A stretch of DNA of 64,000 bases from Notospermus geniculatus (lineage: Eukaryota; Nemertea; Pilidiophora; Heteronemertea; Lineidae): the NCBI GenBank assembly GCA_002633025.1, contig NMRB01000401.1, forward strand, positions 270,681 to 334,680, read 5' to 3'. Under the pieces are notes generated by a model that did no database searches, was not told the origin of the DNA, and worked only from the letters and a program-made list of their open reading frames with translations. The first letter of the stretch is position 1; the number at the start of each line of letters is the position of its first letter. The position numbers were made by a program, and so were the translations under genes. This document shows, piece by piece, positions 46,105-54,652 of the stretch.

Positions 46105-46450
46105 TTCTTGACATTGCCACCAGGGGGCCAAAACCAAAATCACCTAAAGTGCCAATTCTCCCTAACTACGAGACGGATCTTCATCAAATTTTTATCATGG
46201 GTATATCTAATGAGGATACATAACACTATACCCCAGTTTTTAATTTGACCTAATTTTCACGGTCACAGAGGTCAAAGTTTGTCTGAAGTTACGAAATTGG
46301 CACTTCTTGTAATGGTTTCAGCTATTCCTTTGAAACTTTGCACATATCTACCTCTAGGCTATAGCAACTCACACACAAAATTTTGGCGAAATCTGGTTCT
46401 TGACTTTGCCACTAGGGGGCCAAAACTAAAAATGGATCTTCATCAACTTG
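46105..46450. repeat. Third member of the GCCACCAGGGGGCCAAAA repeat family
   Basis: TTGCCACCAGGGGGCCAAAA (46114) and TTTGCCACTAGGGGGCCAAAA (46405) are tandem halves. TATATCTAATGAGGATACAT at 46200 is the uninterrupted equivalent of the insertion site of the element at 3908. Confidence 0.7.
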
Positions 46451-46834
46451 TTATCCAATGATACTTTTATATGGCAATTTGGCATGTTTGTACTTATGAT
46501 ATGGCTTTAGTGAGATTGCTGATGATTCGTACAACTATGCTGTCAAGCCAAGCGGGCACAGTGCCATTGGCACTATTTTTCAATGTGTGCTGAAAACTAG
46601 GACTTGATTCTTTGAAGTACTTATCAGGCAAGTATGTTGGGGACCATCATGAGGCTATGAGACCTATACCTGCACTCTCCTAACACTTTGAAAATATCGT
46701 AAAATTCAATACAGTGAGGCTTTAAGTGTCTGGTTGAGAAACTTCCTGTTCATGATAAAGTCAGATGACATGAGCCTGTCTTGTTTCATCAGAATTTTCC
46801 TTGACTTCTTGGTTGATGTGTTGTTTTTGATCTA

Positions 46835-46921
46835 CAGGGTGGGCCAGAATGTGTGTCCCTCAGATAATAGCATTTCTATTGTTTCCCTATTGTTCGAGGG
46901 ACACTTTCTCTGGCCACCCTG
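46835..46921. mobile_element. 87-bp CAGGGTGGGCC palindrome with TA target site
   Basis: It begins CAGGGTGGGCCAGA and ends TGGCCACCCTG; TA at 46833-46834 and 46922-46923. The centre reads ATAGCATTTCTATTGTTTCC. The sister copy is at 50415-50502. Confidence 0.8.
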
Positions 46922-47430
46922 TAGAAAAGGAAATTTTTTGTTTGTTGACAAAAAATTGGCGACAGGCCTATTCTCACACTGCATTTGCAAAAAAATTACA
47001 AAATATGTGTTACTGAGGCAGCACCATTCATTATGGGATTGAATTACTAATTATTGGTCCGCCTCCATCAGCATGCTGAGTTCTCGCTCTGGATCACACT
47101 TCTGGGTCCATTCATACAACATCATATTTATCCAGAGGTTTCCAATTCCTCCGCATGATTTGTCTGTTTGTTGCTGACGATGCAGTATTTGCCTCGTCTG
47201 ATGGAATTCATCTGAGATTCTGATCACATGTCACGCCAGAATCTAATTGCACAGACAATCGGCTCATGAGCCGATTGTCTGTGCGTGGGATGTTTGGAAA
47301 TAAGGTCACGATTGGTTTAGATATCTTTCATGAAACCACATTGACTCTTGAGCCATTCTTTGACCCAGTAGGGTCAGTTAAAGTCAAATGTGAGGCGGTC
47401 AACCCATCGGATGTTGGGTTTCAGGAAAGT
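46922..47430. other. Intron with one small hairpin
   Basis: CACAGACAATCGGCTCATGA + GCCGATTGTCTGTG at 47251-47284 is a perfect hairpin. Otherwise nothing recognised. Confidence 0.6.
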
Positions 47431-47538
47431 CAGGCCTTGCCGTTTGACGGGCGCGATTTAGCATGCACCTCACAAACAATAGAAATTCATTGTTTGCGAG
47501 GTGCATGCAAAATCGCGCCCGTCAAATGGCAAGGCCTG
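47431..47538. mobile_element. 108-bp near-perfect palindrome, CAGGCCTT ends
   Basis: CAGGCCTTGCCGTTTGACGG is mirrored to AAGGCCTG; the centre is AACAATAGAAATTCATTGTT. The 6-bp target duplication GAAAGT lies at 47425-47430 and 47539-47544. The minus strand at 38782-38787 holds the same flanks with a single GAAAGT, the paralogous empty site. Confidence 0.9.
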
Positions 47539-47696
47539 GAAAGTGTTAATGGCCTTGGTGAACCCGCACATTTCAATAGCTGAAGTAACAGATAGACAGT
47601 AACAGATCAATCCACAGGCAATATCTGACAGCCCTTGTTGATCATTCAGCGACATCCAACGGGTTTTCCTAGACTGCCACCCAAATGGTCAAATGG

Positions 47697-47810
47697 CCTC
47701 GCGAGGCAGAAAACTCAACGATATTACGCGCACACACGATTATCTGCTGAGCAAACAGTCTCGAATAACTTTTGCTCAGCAGATAGCTCCAGTGTGCGGC
47801 AGGCTTAAAA
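47697..47810. mobile_element. Second CTGCTGAGCAAA hairpin element
   Basis: Same layout as 36116-36222: GAGGCAGAAAACTCA, GATTATCTGCTGAGCAAACA, TTTGCTCAGCAGATAGC and CGGCAGGCTTAA. Confidence 0.75.
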
Positions 47811-48054
47811 TCATCAAAGACGTTGCTGCATGCTTCAAGGGATGAATTAACTGGCAATGAATCAGCGTGAAAATTAATTTTCACAAGTACCAAAGGAAAA
47901 CAATCTTTCGAGAAACCTGCACAAAATCTACCTGTGTAGTGTTCCTATCTTGGTGACTAAGCACCACGTATAATTTCATGCTTTCTTACTTCTCATTTCA
48001 CGTTTTTGGTGTTGTGCACAAATTTATGTTGTCGTTTTTGCTTTCGGTGTTTAG

Positions 48055-48465
48055 CTTACAAAGCCTATGCAATTATGCTTTATCAACGATCTGCCCTCCG
48101 ATGACGAAGATGATAAATCAACGGTACAAGAGGACACGACGGAACTGGATACGCCAGATACACCAGTCGCAAGCGAGGATGAATCACAGGCAAAATATCT
48201 CGAGAGTGATGACGATACGGTCCGGGTGGACACCAACGGTGACCTTGACCTTCGTAAAAACTCGAAAGATTTTATCGAGTCCTTGGATGACTCGGTGGAG
48301 GAAGAACACACAGAAACTGATAGATTATTGAAGGAGTCTTCGCCGGATTTTCCTGAAGAACCGGATGGTTTGGCTGAAATCTTTAAAAAGATCAAACCGG
48401 ACCGTGTTTTAAAACACGGCGAGTATCGATCGTTGATGGTCGACTCGGTTTTAGAAGAAATTGAG
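48055..48465 (+). CDS. SCHIP1: SCHIP1 long acidic exon with second LQ-CF-ND motif
   Basis: Acceptor TTTTGCTTTCGGTGTTTAG ends at 48054 and donor GTAAGA starts at 48466; 411 nt, 137 codons, phase 0 at both ends, no stop. It opens LTKPMQLCFINDLPSDDEDD, paralogous in pattern to NLQICFMNDSTSD in exon 37216. The rest is strongly acidic (D/E about a third) and probably disordered, ending YRSLMVDSVLEEIE, which recalls the acidic VIEEIEE stretch of FEZ1. It can follow exon 45500 and precede exon 49187 in frame. I know no vertebrate SCHIP1 exon of this size at this position, so it may be an invertebrate isoform module. Confidence 0.85.
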
Positions 48466-49186
48466 GTAAGAAGACAAGATTGATTGAAAGGTCATTCGGG
48501 AATTATACCGGTACCGCGGTTTTGACCTCGGCTGGCGGTGCAATACGAAGGAATACTTGGATTAACAATTGTGTGTTTTGTGGTGTATTTTTTCCATCTT
48601 CTTTTCACAGTTCTCTTGCTGTTGTGGTTCCATTTTATTCTTACTTTGTACATGTACATAATGTTTAGACACAATCACTTTAACTTCTCCTTTGTCTTAG
48701 ACTTAATTTTAACTTGTATCTTAGTCATTTATGATCCAAAGAAAGAGAAAGCACAAAAATTGACACACAAATGATGATAAACAGAAGTCAATTTCCAGAA
48801 TCTTAGCAAGTTTTTGACCCCAACCGAGGTCTTCTTCAGGCTGGCACTTTCAAGTCGAGCTACCAGAAGCACTTCTGGTAGCTCGACTTGAGAGGTTTTC
48901 TTCAGGCTGGCACTTTCAAGTCGAGCTACCAGAAGTGCTTCTGGTAGCTCGACTTGAAAGTGCCAGCCTGAAGGTTGGGGTCGAAAATTTGCTAAGATTC
49001 TGGAAATTGACTTCCTGTTTAGTCATTTATGAAAGGTGATAGGGCAAGTAAAAGATGCTTGCATAATTTCATACTTTTTGCATCAGTCACATAAAAATTA
49101 CGAATTTTTGAAGTATAACTCGATTTAATTGGTGCCTAGTTCAAATCAGTTTGGCTGATGAATTTAACAATGATCATTACTTTCAG
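48466..49186. other. Intron containing a large hairpin (see next)
   Basis: Apart from the inverted repeat at 48795-49012 nothing is recognised. Confidence 0.5.
48795..49012. repeat. 218-bp inverted repeat from hammerhead-like arms
   Basis: The outer arms AATTTCCAGAATCTTAGCAAG and CTTGCTAAGATTCTGGAAATT-like mirror copies are two head-to-head hammerhead-like repeats (minus copy near 48795-48855, plus copy near 48950-49012). The middle holds the perfect palindrome formed by CAAGTCGAGCTACCAGAAG and its complement twice (about 48852 and 48917). Confidence 0.85.
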
Positions 49187-49351
49187 CCCAAACAGCTACA
49201 ACCCCCTCCCAAAGCCAACCAGCCACCAGCCCGGCCGATGTCAGAAGGCGACGCCGATTTATACAAGAAAGAAAATGGCGAAGACTGTGGTGATGATTTC
49301 CTATCCCGTCAAGCCAGGCTCCAGGCAGAGGCGAGGATGGCCCTTGCTCAG
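49187..49351 (+). CDS. SCHIP1: SCHIP1 exon: DDFLSRQ...LQAEARMALA
   Basis: Acceptor ATTACTTTCAG ends at 49186, donor GTTTGT starts at 49352; 165 nt, 55 codons, phase 0. A proline-rich start (KQLQPPPKANQPPARP) leads to acidic DADLYKKENGEDCG and then DDFLSRQARLQAEARMALAQ, which matches vertebrate [20 protein letters not shown]. This is the start of the conserved C-terminal half shared by all isoforms. Near certain. Confidence 0.95.
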
Positions 49352-49643
49352 GTTTGTATGCGTGGAGTTTCATATACATGTAATAGTAGACTTTACTGCC
49401 ATCTGAGGCCGCCACCAGTTAGTGGTCCTAGAACACCGCAAATTTGACATTGCTGATGTAGGCCATGGCCTCATGTCATTCTGGATGACGTTGTGGCCTC
49501 ACTTCTTCTCTGGGACATCAAATTCTGTCACTGTCTATAGGGTTGCTACATGTAACTACTGGTGGCCTCTGTGTAACGGCAGTGAAGTCCCACATTGCTA
49601 TATAAGTAAAAGCATTTTAGAAGAATGACCATACAAGTGGTCA

Positions 49644-49753
49644 ACAGGCCTTGCCGTTTGACGGGCGCGATTTTGCATGCGCCTGGCAAACAATAGAATT
49701 TCTATTGTTTGCGAGGCGCATGTAAAATCGCGCCCGTCAAACGGCAAGGCCTG
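49644..49753. mobile_element. 110-bp near-perfect palindrome, CAGGCCTT ends
   Basis: CAGGCCTTGCCGTTTGACGG ... AAGGCCTG, centre AACAATAGAATTTCTATTGTT. 6-bp target duplication GGTCAA at 49638-49643 and 49754-49759. Sister of 47431-47538. Confidence 0.92.
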
Positions 49754-50414
49754 GGTCAATGGCGATTGAGTGTATGCGCTTTAACCCTTTCAGTTTCACT
49801 CCCCATTCTCGGGAAATCCACTAATTTCGATTGGGGCGCCGTCTGTGAAGAGCCAAACTAACTAAACATACCTTCTGCACAGGGCGTCGATGGTTGCCTA
49901 CGGCAGTCTCAGGGGAATTCCTCGAATTTCGATTGGAGTGCCATCTGTGAATAGCCAAACTAACTGAACATACCTTCTGCATGGGCGGCGATGTTCGTCG
50001 AGGGTAGTCGCCAGAGGGGGCGACGATCGTCACCTACGGCAGTGAAAGGGTTAAAATGCTTCATCTGAAAGTCGCATGCGAGTTTGACAGACATGCTCAT
50101 AAAGTTGAAGCACCAGAATAAACACTGTTTTTCCACGGTGGATATATAGTCTAGTTTGGTTCATTATCATGAACACATATTGCAAGTGTTGGGAAAATAT
50201 TTGTTCAGCCCCTTGATGGTGGCTACATGTATGGTTGATATGAATGTGAATGAAAGAAGGATATTGAATCAAGATTCTAAAATGCCTTGGTTAATAGTAC
50301 ATGTATCAATACATGTAATTTCATTGGAAAACGTATTAGCCTTATTTGGCTTCAGAGGTCTTGGTATAACTACACAACCACTGACTCGCTGGTTCACTTC
50401 TGGGATTTCTACTA
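49754..50414. other. Intron with a two-copy direct repeat
   Basis: AACTAACTRAACATACCTTCTGC + CATCTGTGAAGAGCC-type phrases occur twice (about 49820-49900 and 49930-50000). Nothing else recognised. Confidence 0.5.
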
Positions 50415-50502
50415 CAGGGTGGGCCAGAGAAAGTGTACCTCGAACAATAGCATTTCTATTGTTTCCCTGTTGTTCGAGGGACACTTTCTTTGGCGCACCC
50501 TG
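50415..50502. mobile_element. 88-bp CAGGGTGGGCC palindrome inside a hammerhead-like repeat
   Basis: TA at 50413-50414 and 50503-50504 flank CAGGGTGGGCCAGAGAAAGT ... GCGCACCCTG. The sequence at 24200-24220 (TCTACTAGAAAGTGCCTGAG) is the same flank without the insertion. Centre ACAATAGCATTTCTATTGTT. Confidence 0.9.
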
Positions 50503-50504
50503 TA

Positions 50505-50676
50505 GAAAGTGCCTGAGGAAGACCCCGCTTGGGGCCGAAAATTTGCGAATATCGGAGACGACTTTACTCATACTGACTCGCTGGTTATAAATTAGGGACC
50601 TGGGAAAAATGTAATATCGGAGACGACTTTACTCATACTGACTCGCTGGTTATAAATTAGGGACCTGGGAAAAATG
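50505..50676 (+). repeat. Hammerhead-like copy followed by a 60-bp tandem duplication
   Basis: CTGAGGA at 50513, hairpin GACCCC/GGGGCC, GAAAATTTGCG, then GGAGACGACTTTACTCATAC. The segment ATCGGAGACGACTTTACTCA with the following 45 bp is repeated at 50613-50676. Confidence 0.75.
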
Positions 50677-51138
50677 TGGCAAAATCACTTTGGTCATGCA
50701 TTCCTTAATTCTAAGGCATTTTAGAATAGAAATTAACACCTCATGCCATCAGTCATTTGTTGTGTATACGAGACTCATTGTTCTACCTCAAATTTCGCGA
50801 AAACCCCTCAGCACAGTGCGTTGCTTTGGGCCTCATTTTAGATACATCTGATGAGTCTTGGTAACACAACCAATGACTGATGATCAGGTCCTTAAAAATT
50901 CTTTAATCAATCTGCCCCAATTTTGAGCAGTGACTGGAGAGTATTGTCTATTGCAGTTTTCTGATAGCCTCGGAAATAAATTGGAAAGAATTTGAAGAAC
51001 CATTCTTCAGATGGTTGATAGGAACAACATTTCTTCAAATATTTTTCAATCAATACCACAGGATGTTAGAAAACATTGACAGAAGATGCCGTCTGCCATA
51101 TTTCATTATTTTCTCCATAAATTCTATTCCTTTTCCAG

Positions 51139-51210
51139 GTTCGACCGATGGCCCATATGCAATTAGAGGTAGAGAAACAAAGTAGGAAAAAGTCGCCAAT
51201 AGCTGAAATG
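51139..51210 (+). CDS. SCHIP1: SCHIP1 exon: RPMAHMQLEVEKQSRKKSPI
   Basis: Acceptor TCCTTTTCCAG ends at 51138, donor GTAAAT at 51211; 72 nt, 24 codons, phase 0. RPMAHMQLEVEKQSRKKSPI corresponds to vertebrate [20 protein letters not shown]. It links the acidic N-terminal part to the coiled-coil. Near certain. Confidence 0.97.
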
Positions 51211-51589
51211 GTAAATACTGTATATGTATGTATACCAACCTTTTTTGCTCCTCTTTATGTTGTAGTTTGCTTAATACTGTGGAACCAGCAACCGGATAGG
51301 CAGTGCTTCGAGCGTAAGACCTATTAGACCTTACGATTTCGCTACCACAGACCAGTAAAGTCTGGCCGTATCTAACTTCGACCCAATAGAAAGTTAAGTT
51401 TGAGGTTGACCTCAACTAAGTAATATGATTTGCCATTACAATTTGAGGTTGAGAACGACTTTGAGGTTAGCTTGAGCACAAAGTCGACCTTAAGTATGAC
51501 TGGTGCAACCGGGCCTTATTGTTGCAAAAAAATCTCGTGCTAGGTTGCTTATGAATTACAATTATATCCTGATTTGTCTTTTCCTACAG

Positions 51590-51710
51590 GTTGGTATCCC
51601 AGGATTCATTGGAAACGGACGGCGGAAGAAGCTCACCAAAGGTCTAATGTTTGATATGAATATTGCCCAGTTACAAGTCTTAGTCAATGACCTTCATTCT
51701 CAAATTGAAT
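51590..51710 (+). CDS. SCHIP1: SCHIP1 exon: start of the coiled-coil
   Basis: Acceptor TCTTTTCCTACAG ends at 51589, donor GTAAGT at 51711; 121 nt, leaving phase 1. The first half (IPGFIGNGRRKKLTKG) is divergent from vertebrates; the second, MNIAQLQVLVNDLHSQIE, matches MTIGQLQVIVNDLHSQIE. This begins the conserved C-terminal coiled-coil which in mammals mediates self-association and partner binding. Confidence 0.97.
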
Positions 51711-51751
51711 GTAAGTACCCCTGTTTGACTCCCCTCGAGAACCTGACATCC

Positions 51752-52031
51752 CAGGCGCGGATCCAGAGGGGGGGTTTTGGGGGTCGTGACCCCCCGCCCC
51801 TGCTTGCCACTACCAATTGTTTTTTTTCTCAGTAATTTCCGACAATCAGCAAAAAGTGCAAGAATAAAGCTTCTGTTTTGATACTGAGATGCCAGGAAAT
51901 CGCGTCTACGGCCTTCTAGATTTCAAAATTTTCCCAGACCCCGTCGGGGCGGGTATCTTCGCCGCCCGCCTCAAACGACCGCCTTCGGCGGCCCTGACCC
52001 CCCTCTGCCGAAAATCCTGGATCCGCGCCTG
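51752..52031. mobile_element. 280-bp CAGGCGCGGATCCAG element
   Basis: CAGGCGCGGATCCAG and CTGGATCCGCGCCTG are perfect 15-bp ends. Target duplication CATCC at 51747-51751 and 52032-52036. The interior carries GGGGGTCGTGACCCCC and a GGGCGG/CCGCCC hairpin. It lies 41 bp after the 51590 exon. Confidence 0.88.
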
Positions 52032-52107
52032 CATCCTGAACACACAACTCCATCCTGACAATTGCTTTTAGGACATTTGTGGCCCTCTGCTACAAAATCA
52101 GCCCTAA

Positions 52108-52389
52108 AGGCGCTCCTCCACTTCAGGCCTTTCCTTTTGAGGCGCGCTAAAATGTGCATGTGCCTCCCAAACAATAGAATTTCTATTGTTTGCAAGGCAC
52201 ATGCACATTTTAGCGCACCTCAAAAGGAAAGGTCTGCCACTTGACAGTTTTTTCGCAGAAGTTGGCTCACAATGGGCAACTCAACTGCGAGAAGTTGGCT
52301 GTGTCATTGGTCTCAGCGTAAACAAACAATGGTGAATTGCCCATTGTGAGCCAACTTCTGCGAGAAAACTGCCAAGTGGAGGAGCGCCT
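52108..52389. mobile_element. AGGCG element with TAA target site, split by a palindrome
   Basis: AGGCGCTCCTCCACTT ... AAGTGGAGGAGCGCCT, TAA at 52105-52107 and 52390-52392. The left arm is interrupted by the palindrome at 52124-52236; without it, the arm reads on into GACAGTTTTTTCGCAGAAGT, mirrored at the right by ACTTCTGCGAGAAAACTG. Confidence 0.85.
52124..52236. mobile_element. 113-bp near-perfect palindrome, CAGGCCTT ends, nested
   Basis: CAGGCCTTTCCTTTTGAGG ... AAGGTCTG, centre AACAATAGAATTTCTATTGTT. 6-bp target duplication CCACTT at 52118-52123 and 52237-52242, which is part of the host element's arm. Arms differ in sequence from the copies at 47431 and 49644 except for the ends and the core. 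Confidence 0.92.
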
Positions 52390-52394
52390 TAAGT

Positions 52395-52560
52395 TGCATG
52401 AAAAATGAGCCTAAATGTACTGAGATGACAGCAGGAGATATTAACACAGAAGTTGAACCACTCAGACTTCACAGAAGTTGAACCACTCAGACTTCACAAT
52501 AGACAGACAATACTGAAATTGACAGATTATTCCATCCCTACTTGCCAACCCCAGAGCAAC
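52395..52560. repeat. Copy of the dispersed repeat at 33720
   Basis: AAAATGAGCCTAAATGTACT and CTTCACAATAGACAGACAAT match 33770-33860; a 29-bp internal block (GAAGTTGAACCACTCAGACT) is tandemly doubled here. Confidence 0.65.
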
Positions 52561-52636
52561 TGATGACTAGTTTTGTGGTGGAGGGTTACATATACATGTA
52601 GCTTTCTAGTCAGTTTTTTCTACCTGTGTTTTTCAG

Positions 52637-52730
52637 CGTTGAATGAGGAACTAGTCACGATGCTAGTCGAACGCGATGACCTCCACATGGAACAGGACTC
52701 GATGTTGGTCGATATAGAAGATCTCACACG
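52637..52730 (+). CDS. SCHIP1: SCHIP1 exon: NEELV...DIEDLTR coiled-coil
   Basis: Acceptor GTGTTTTTCAG ends at 52636, donor GTAAAT at 52731; 94 nt, entering in phase 1 and leaving in phase 2. Residues [20 protein letters not shown] and [11 protein letters not shown] match vertebrate [20 protein letters not shown] and [11 protein letters not shown]. Reading through the donor gives a stop at once (CGG TAA), so intron retention would end the protein at DLTR. Confidence 0.97.
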
Positions 52731-52774
52731 GTAAATATAAGAACTGGGAACTTGATCAGTGTCTTCGGCTGTCA

Positions 52775-53043
52775 TTAAGTAGAGCTACACGCTATACAGA
52801 CATGCCGGTTAACAATGTCTTCACAAAGGTTCACATCCGTGAAGCCGTTGTTAACCGGCACGTCTTTATACCCTGTCACTCTATGTAATCGCAGCTGATG
52901 GGGCAACTTGTTGCTCATTGAGCAACTTGTCGCTCATTGGGCAACTTGTTGCTCATTGAGCAACTTGTTGCTCATTGGGCAACTTGTCGCTCATTGGGCA
53001 ACTTGTTGCTCATTGAGCAACTTGTTGCTCATTGAGCAACAGG
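52775..53043. repeat. GCCGGTTAACAA hairpin and 19-bp minisatellite
   Basis: TGCCGGTTAACAA (52804) pairs with TTGTTAACCGGCA (ending near 52861). From 52899 to 53043 a 19-bp unit GCAACTTGTTGCTCATTGA repeats about eight times; GAGCAAC and GTTGCTC make each unit self-complementary. Confidence 0.85.
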
Positions 53044-53188
53044 CAATTCGCCATGAACTGAGGCTGCCTGTTATCGGTCCTACACGGTCACAAAATTTGA
53101 TGTCACAAACATAAGCCATGACTTCAGCATCACTATCAATGATGTTATGGCATGCCCGTCTTCTCGGTGACATCAAATTCTGTGACGT

Positions 53189-53530
53189 CTATAGTGCGTT
53201 ACCATAAATTATCGCTGGATGACTACATGTCCAAAATAGACACAAATTACATGGGGTCATTTCTGTTGCCGAAGCCGAGAACGCCGCTGTTCACAAAGTT
53301 GGATATCAGAGCAAAGATCTGGCAAAGAATCAGAGTGGTTCAAGATGTCTGTGCTTGGAAATTGCAGTTTGAAACGGTAAATTTCCAAGGATTTTCAGCG
53401 CATTCGTCAGCGAGACTCGCGCCGTCACCAGCGTCATTGACGTCATGCGCAACAACAATACCAATGACGGCGTCGGAACATGGCCATCTCGGTCAGTTGT
53501 GTAACTTTGCAAAAACTTTCAACTGATAGG
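53189..53530. repeat. Repeat unit starting TATAGTGCGTTACCATAAAT, copy 1
   Basis: Over about 330 bp it is roughly 93% identical by eye to 54653-54990. It contains a TGACGTCA palindrome at 53438. Both copies keep an open frame of about 100 codons (GSFLLPKPRTPLFTKLDI), but differences are mostly amino-acid-changing, so I see no coding constraint. Confidence 0.75.
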
Positions 53531-53688
53531 CCTATTTACGGTACATTAATTAGGCCTGTGCCCCTCGCCCTCGGCCTCATGCCAGCGAACCGTTGTTGCC
53601 ATTTGGCTTGTTTAATGACTTTTTTATCAGTGTTGCGGATAAAATAGGTAGAAATTTAGGAACAGATGAACTTGACGACCGACCATCC

Positions 53689-54058
53689 TATAGATCGTTG
53701 CATTTGATTGGGAACAACGTCTCAGGCCAAACGCAGTCAAGGCGCAGCGTCACGTCAGTGTTGGCGAGGCCAGCGCCCATGCTTTCTCCTGTGCACATCG
53801 ACGACGTCATTGACGTTCCAAGTGGGTTTTGCAAACGTTTCAAGTCAAACTTTTAGGTTTCCAAAGCGAGTATTCCGTTAAGCAGTTATATAGATTCCAA
53901 AGTAATTGCGACCATCATGATCCCAAGGTTCTAAGCTTTCCGATGGTGTGTTAAATTAGTGGGAATGACCAGGGACCTGGCGACCGTAATGAGTTAAAAA
54001 GGGCATGCCTGGTCAAATTCTCGTAAACGTGGGTCCCAATCAAACGCATGGATCTATA
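53689..54058. mobile_element. 370-bp inverted-repeat element inside the LINE
   Basis: CTATAGATCGTTGCATTTGA (53688) pairs with TCAAACGCATGGATCTATAG (ending 54059); the pairing continues through TTGGGA/TCCCAA. It separates LINE pieces 1 and 2. TA-rich junctions suggest a TA-targeting element. The interior includes GACGACGTCATTGACGT. Confidence 0.7.
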
Positions 54059-54652
54059 GTATTAAAAAAATATGCGACGAGGTTCAAAATGGACCACCTT
54101 TTGATTTTAAACCTGTCACTGTGGACCAGGTGGAGAGATACATTTCAAACATTGGCAGCAAAAAGGCAACAGGTCTTGATGATATTTCAATAAAAATTTT
54201 GAAAATCATCAAGCCAAACTTTGCCAACCACCTTACTGTTATGGTGAATCGAATGTTTGAGACTAGTGTCTTTCCAACTGATCTAAAGCGTGCAAGGGTC
54301 ACTCCAATTTTTAAAAAGGACGACCCACTCTTAAAGAAAAACTACAGACCTGTAAGTGTGTTACCTATCGTCTCGAAGGTCTTCGAGAGGGCCATGGTGG
54401 ACCAGCTGAACGATCACTTCAAGGACCACTTCCATCCATTCCTCTCAGCCTATAGAAAAGGCTTCAGCTGTCATTCAGCGCTTCTAGCGCTGACCGAGGA
54501 ATGGAGGAATGCCCTTGATGGTGGGCGGTATAGTTGAGGCCATACTCATGGACCTCTCGAAGGCCTTCGACTGCCTGCCACAAAACTTGCTCCTCAAGAA
54601 ACTTGAGTGTTATGGCTTGTCAGTTTCAGCAGTGAAACTCTTATCCAGCTAT

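Noticed and set aside
45674-46223. Long frames across the N run
   Set aside because: They are mostly unknown bases from the assembly gap.
52899-53043. Regular 19-bp repeats resembling a CRISPR array
   Set aside because: There are no spacers; units are directly adjacent, and the sequence is a minisatellite in an animal intron.
53438-53445. TGACGTCA as a CRE enhancer site
   Set aside because: It is part of a dispersed repeat present in at least two copies, so there is no specific reason to call it regulatory.
53152-53526. 124-codon open frame, similar to one at 54686-55006
   Set aside because: Both lie in copies of one repeat; the differences between them are mainly amino-acid-changing and no domain is recognisable.
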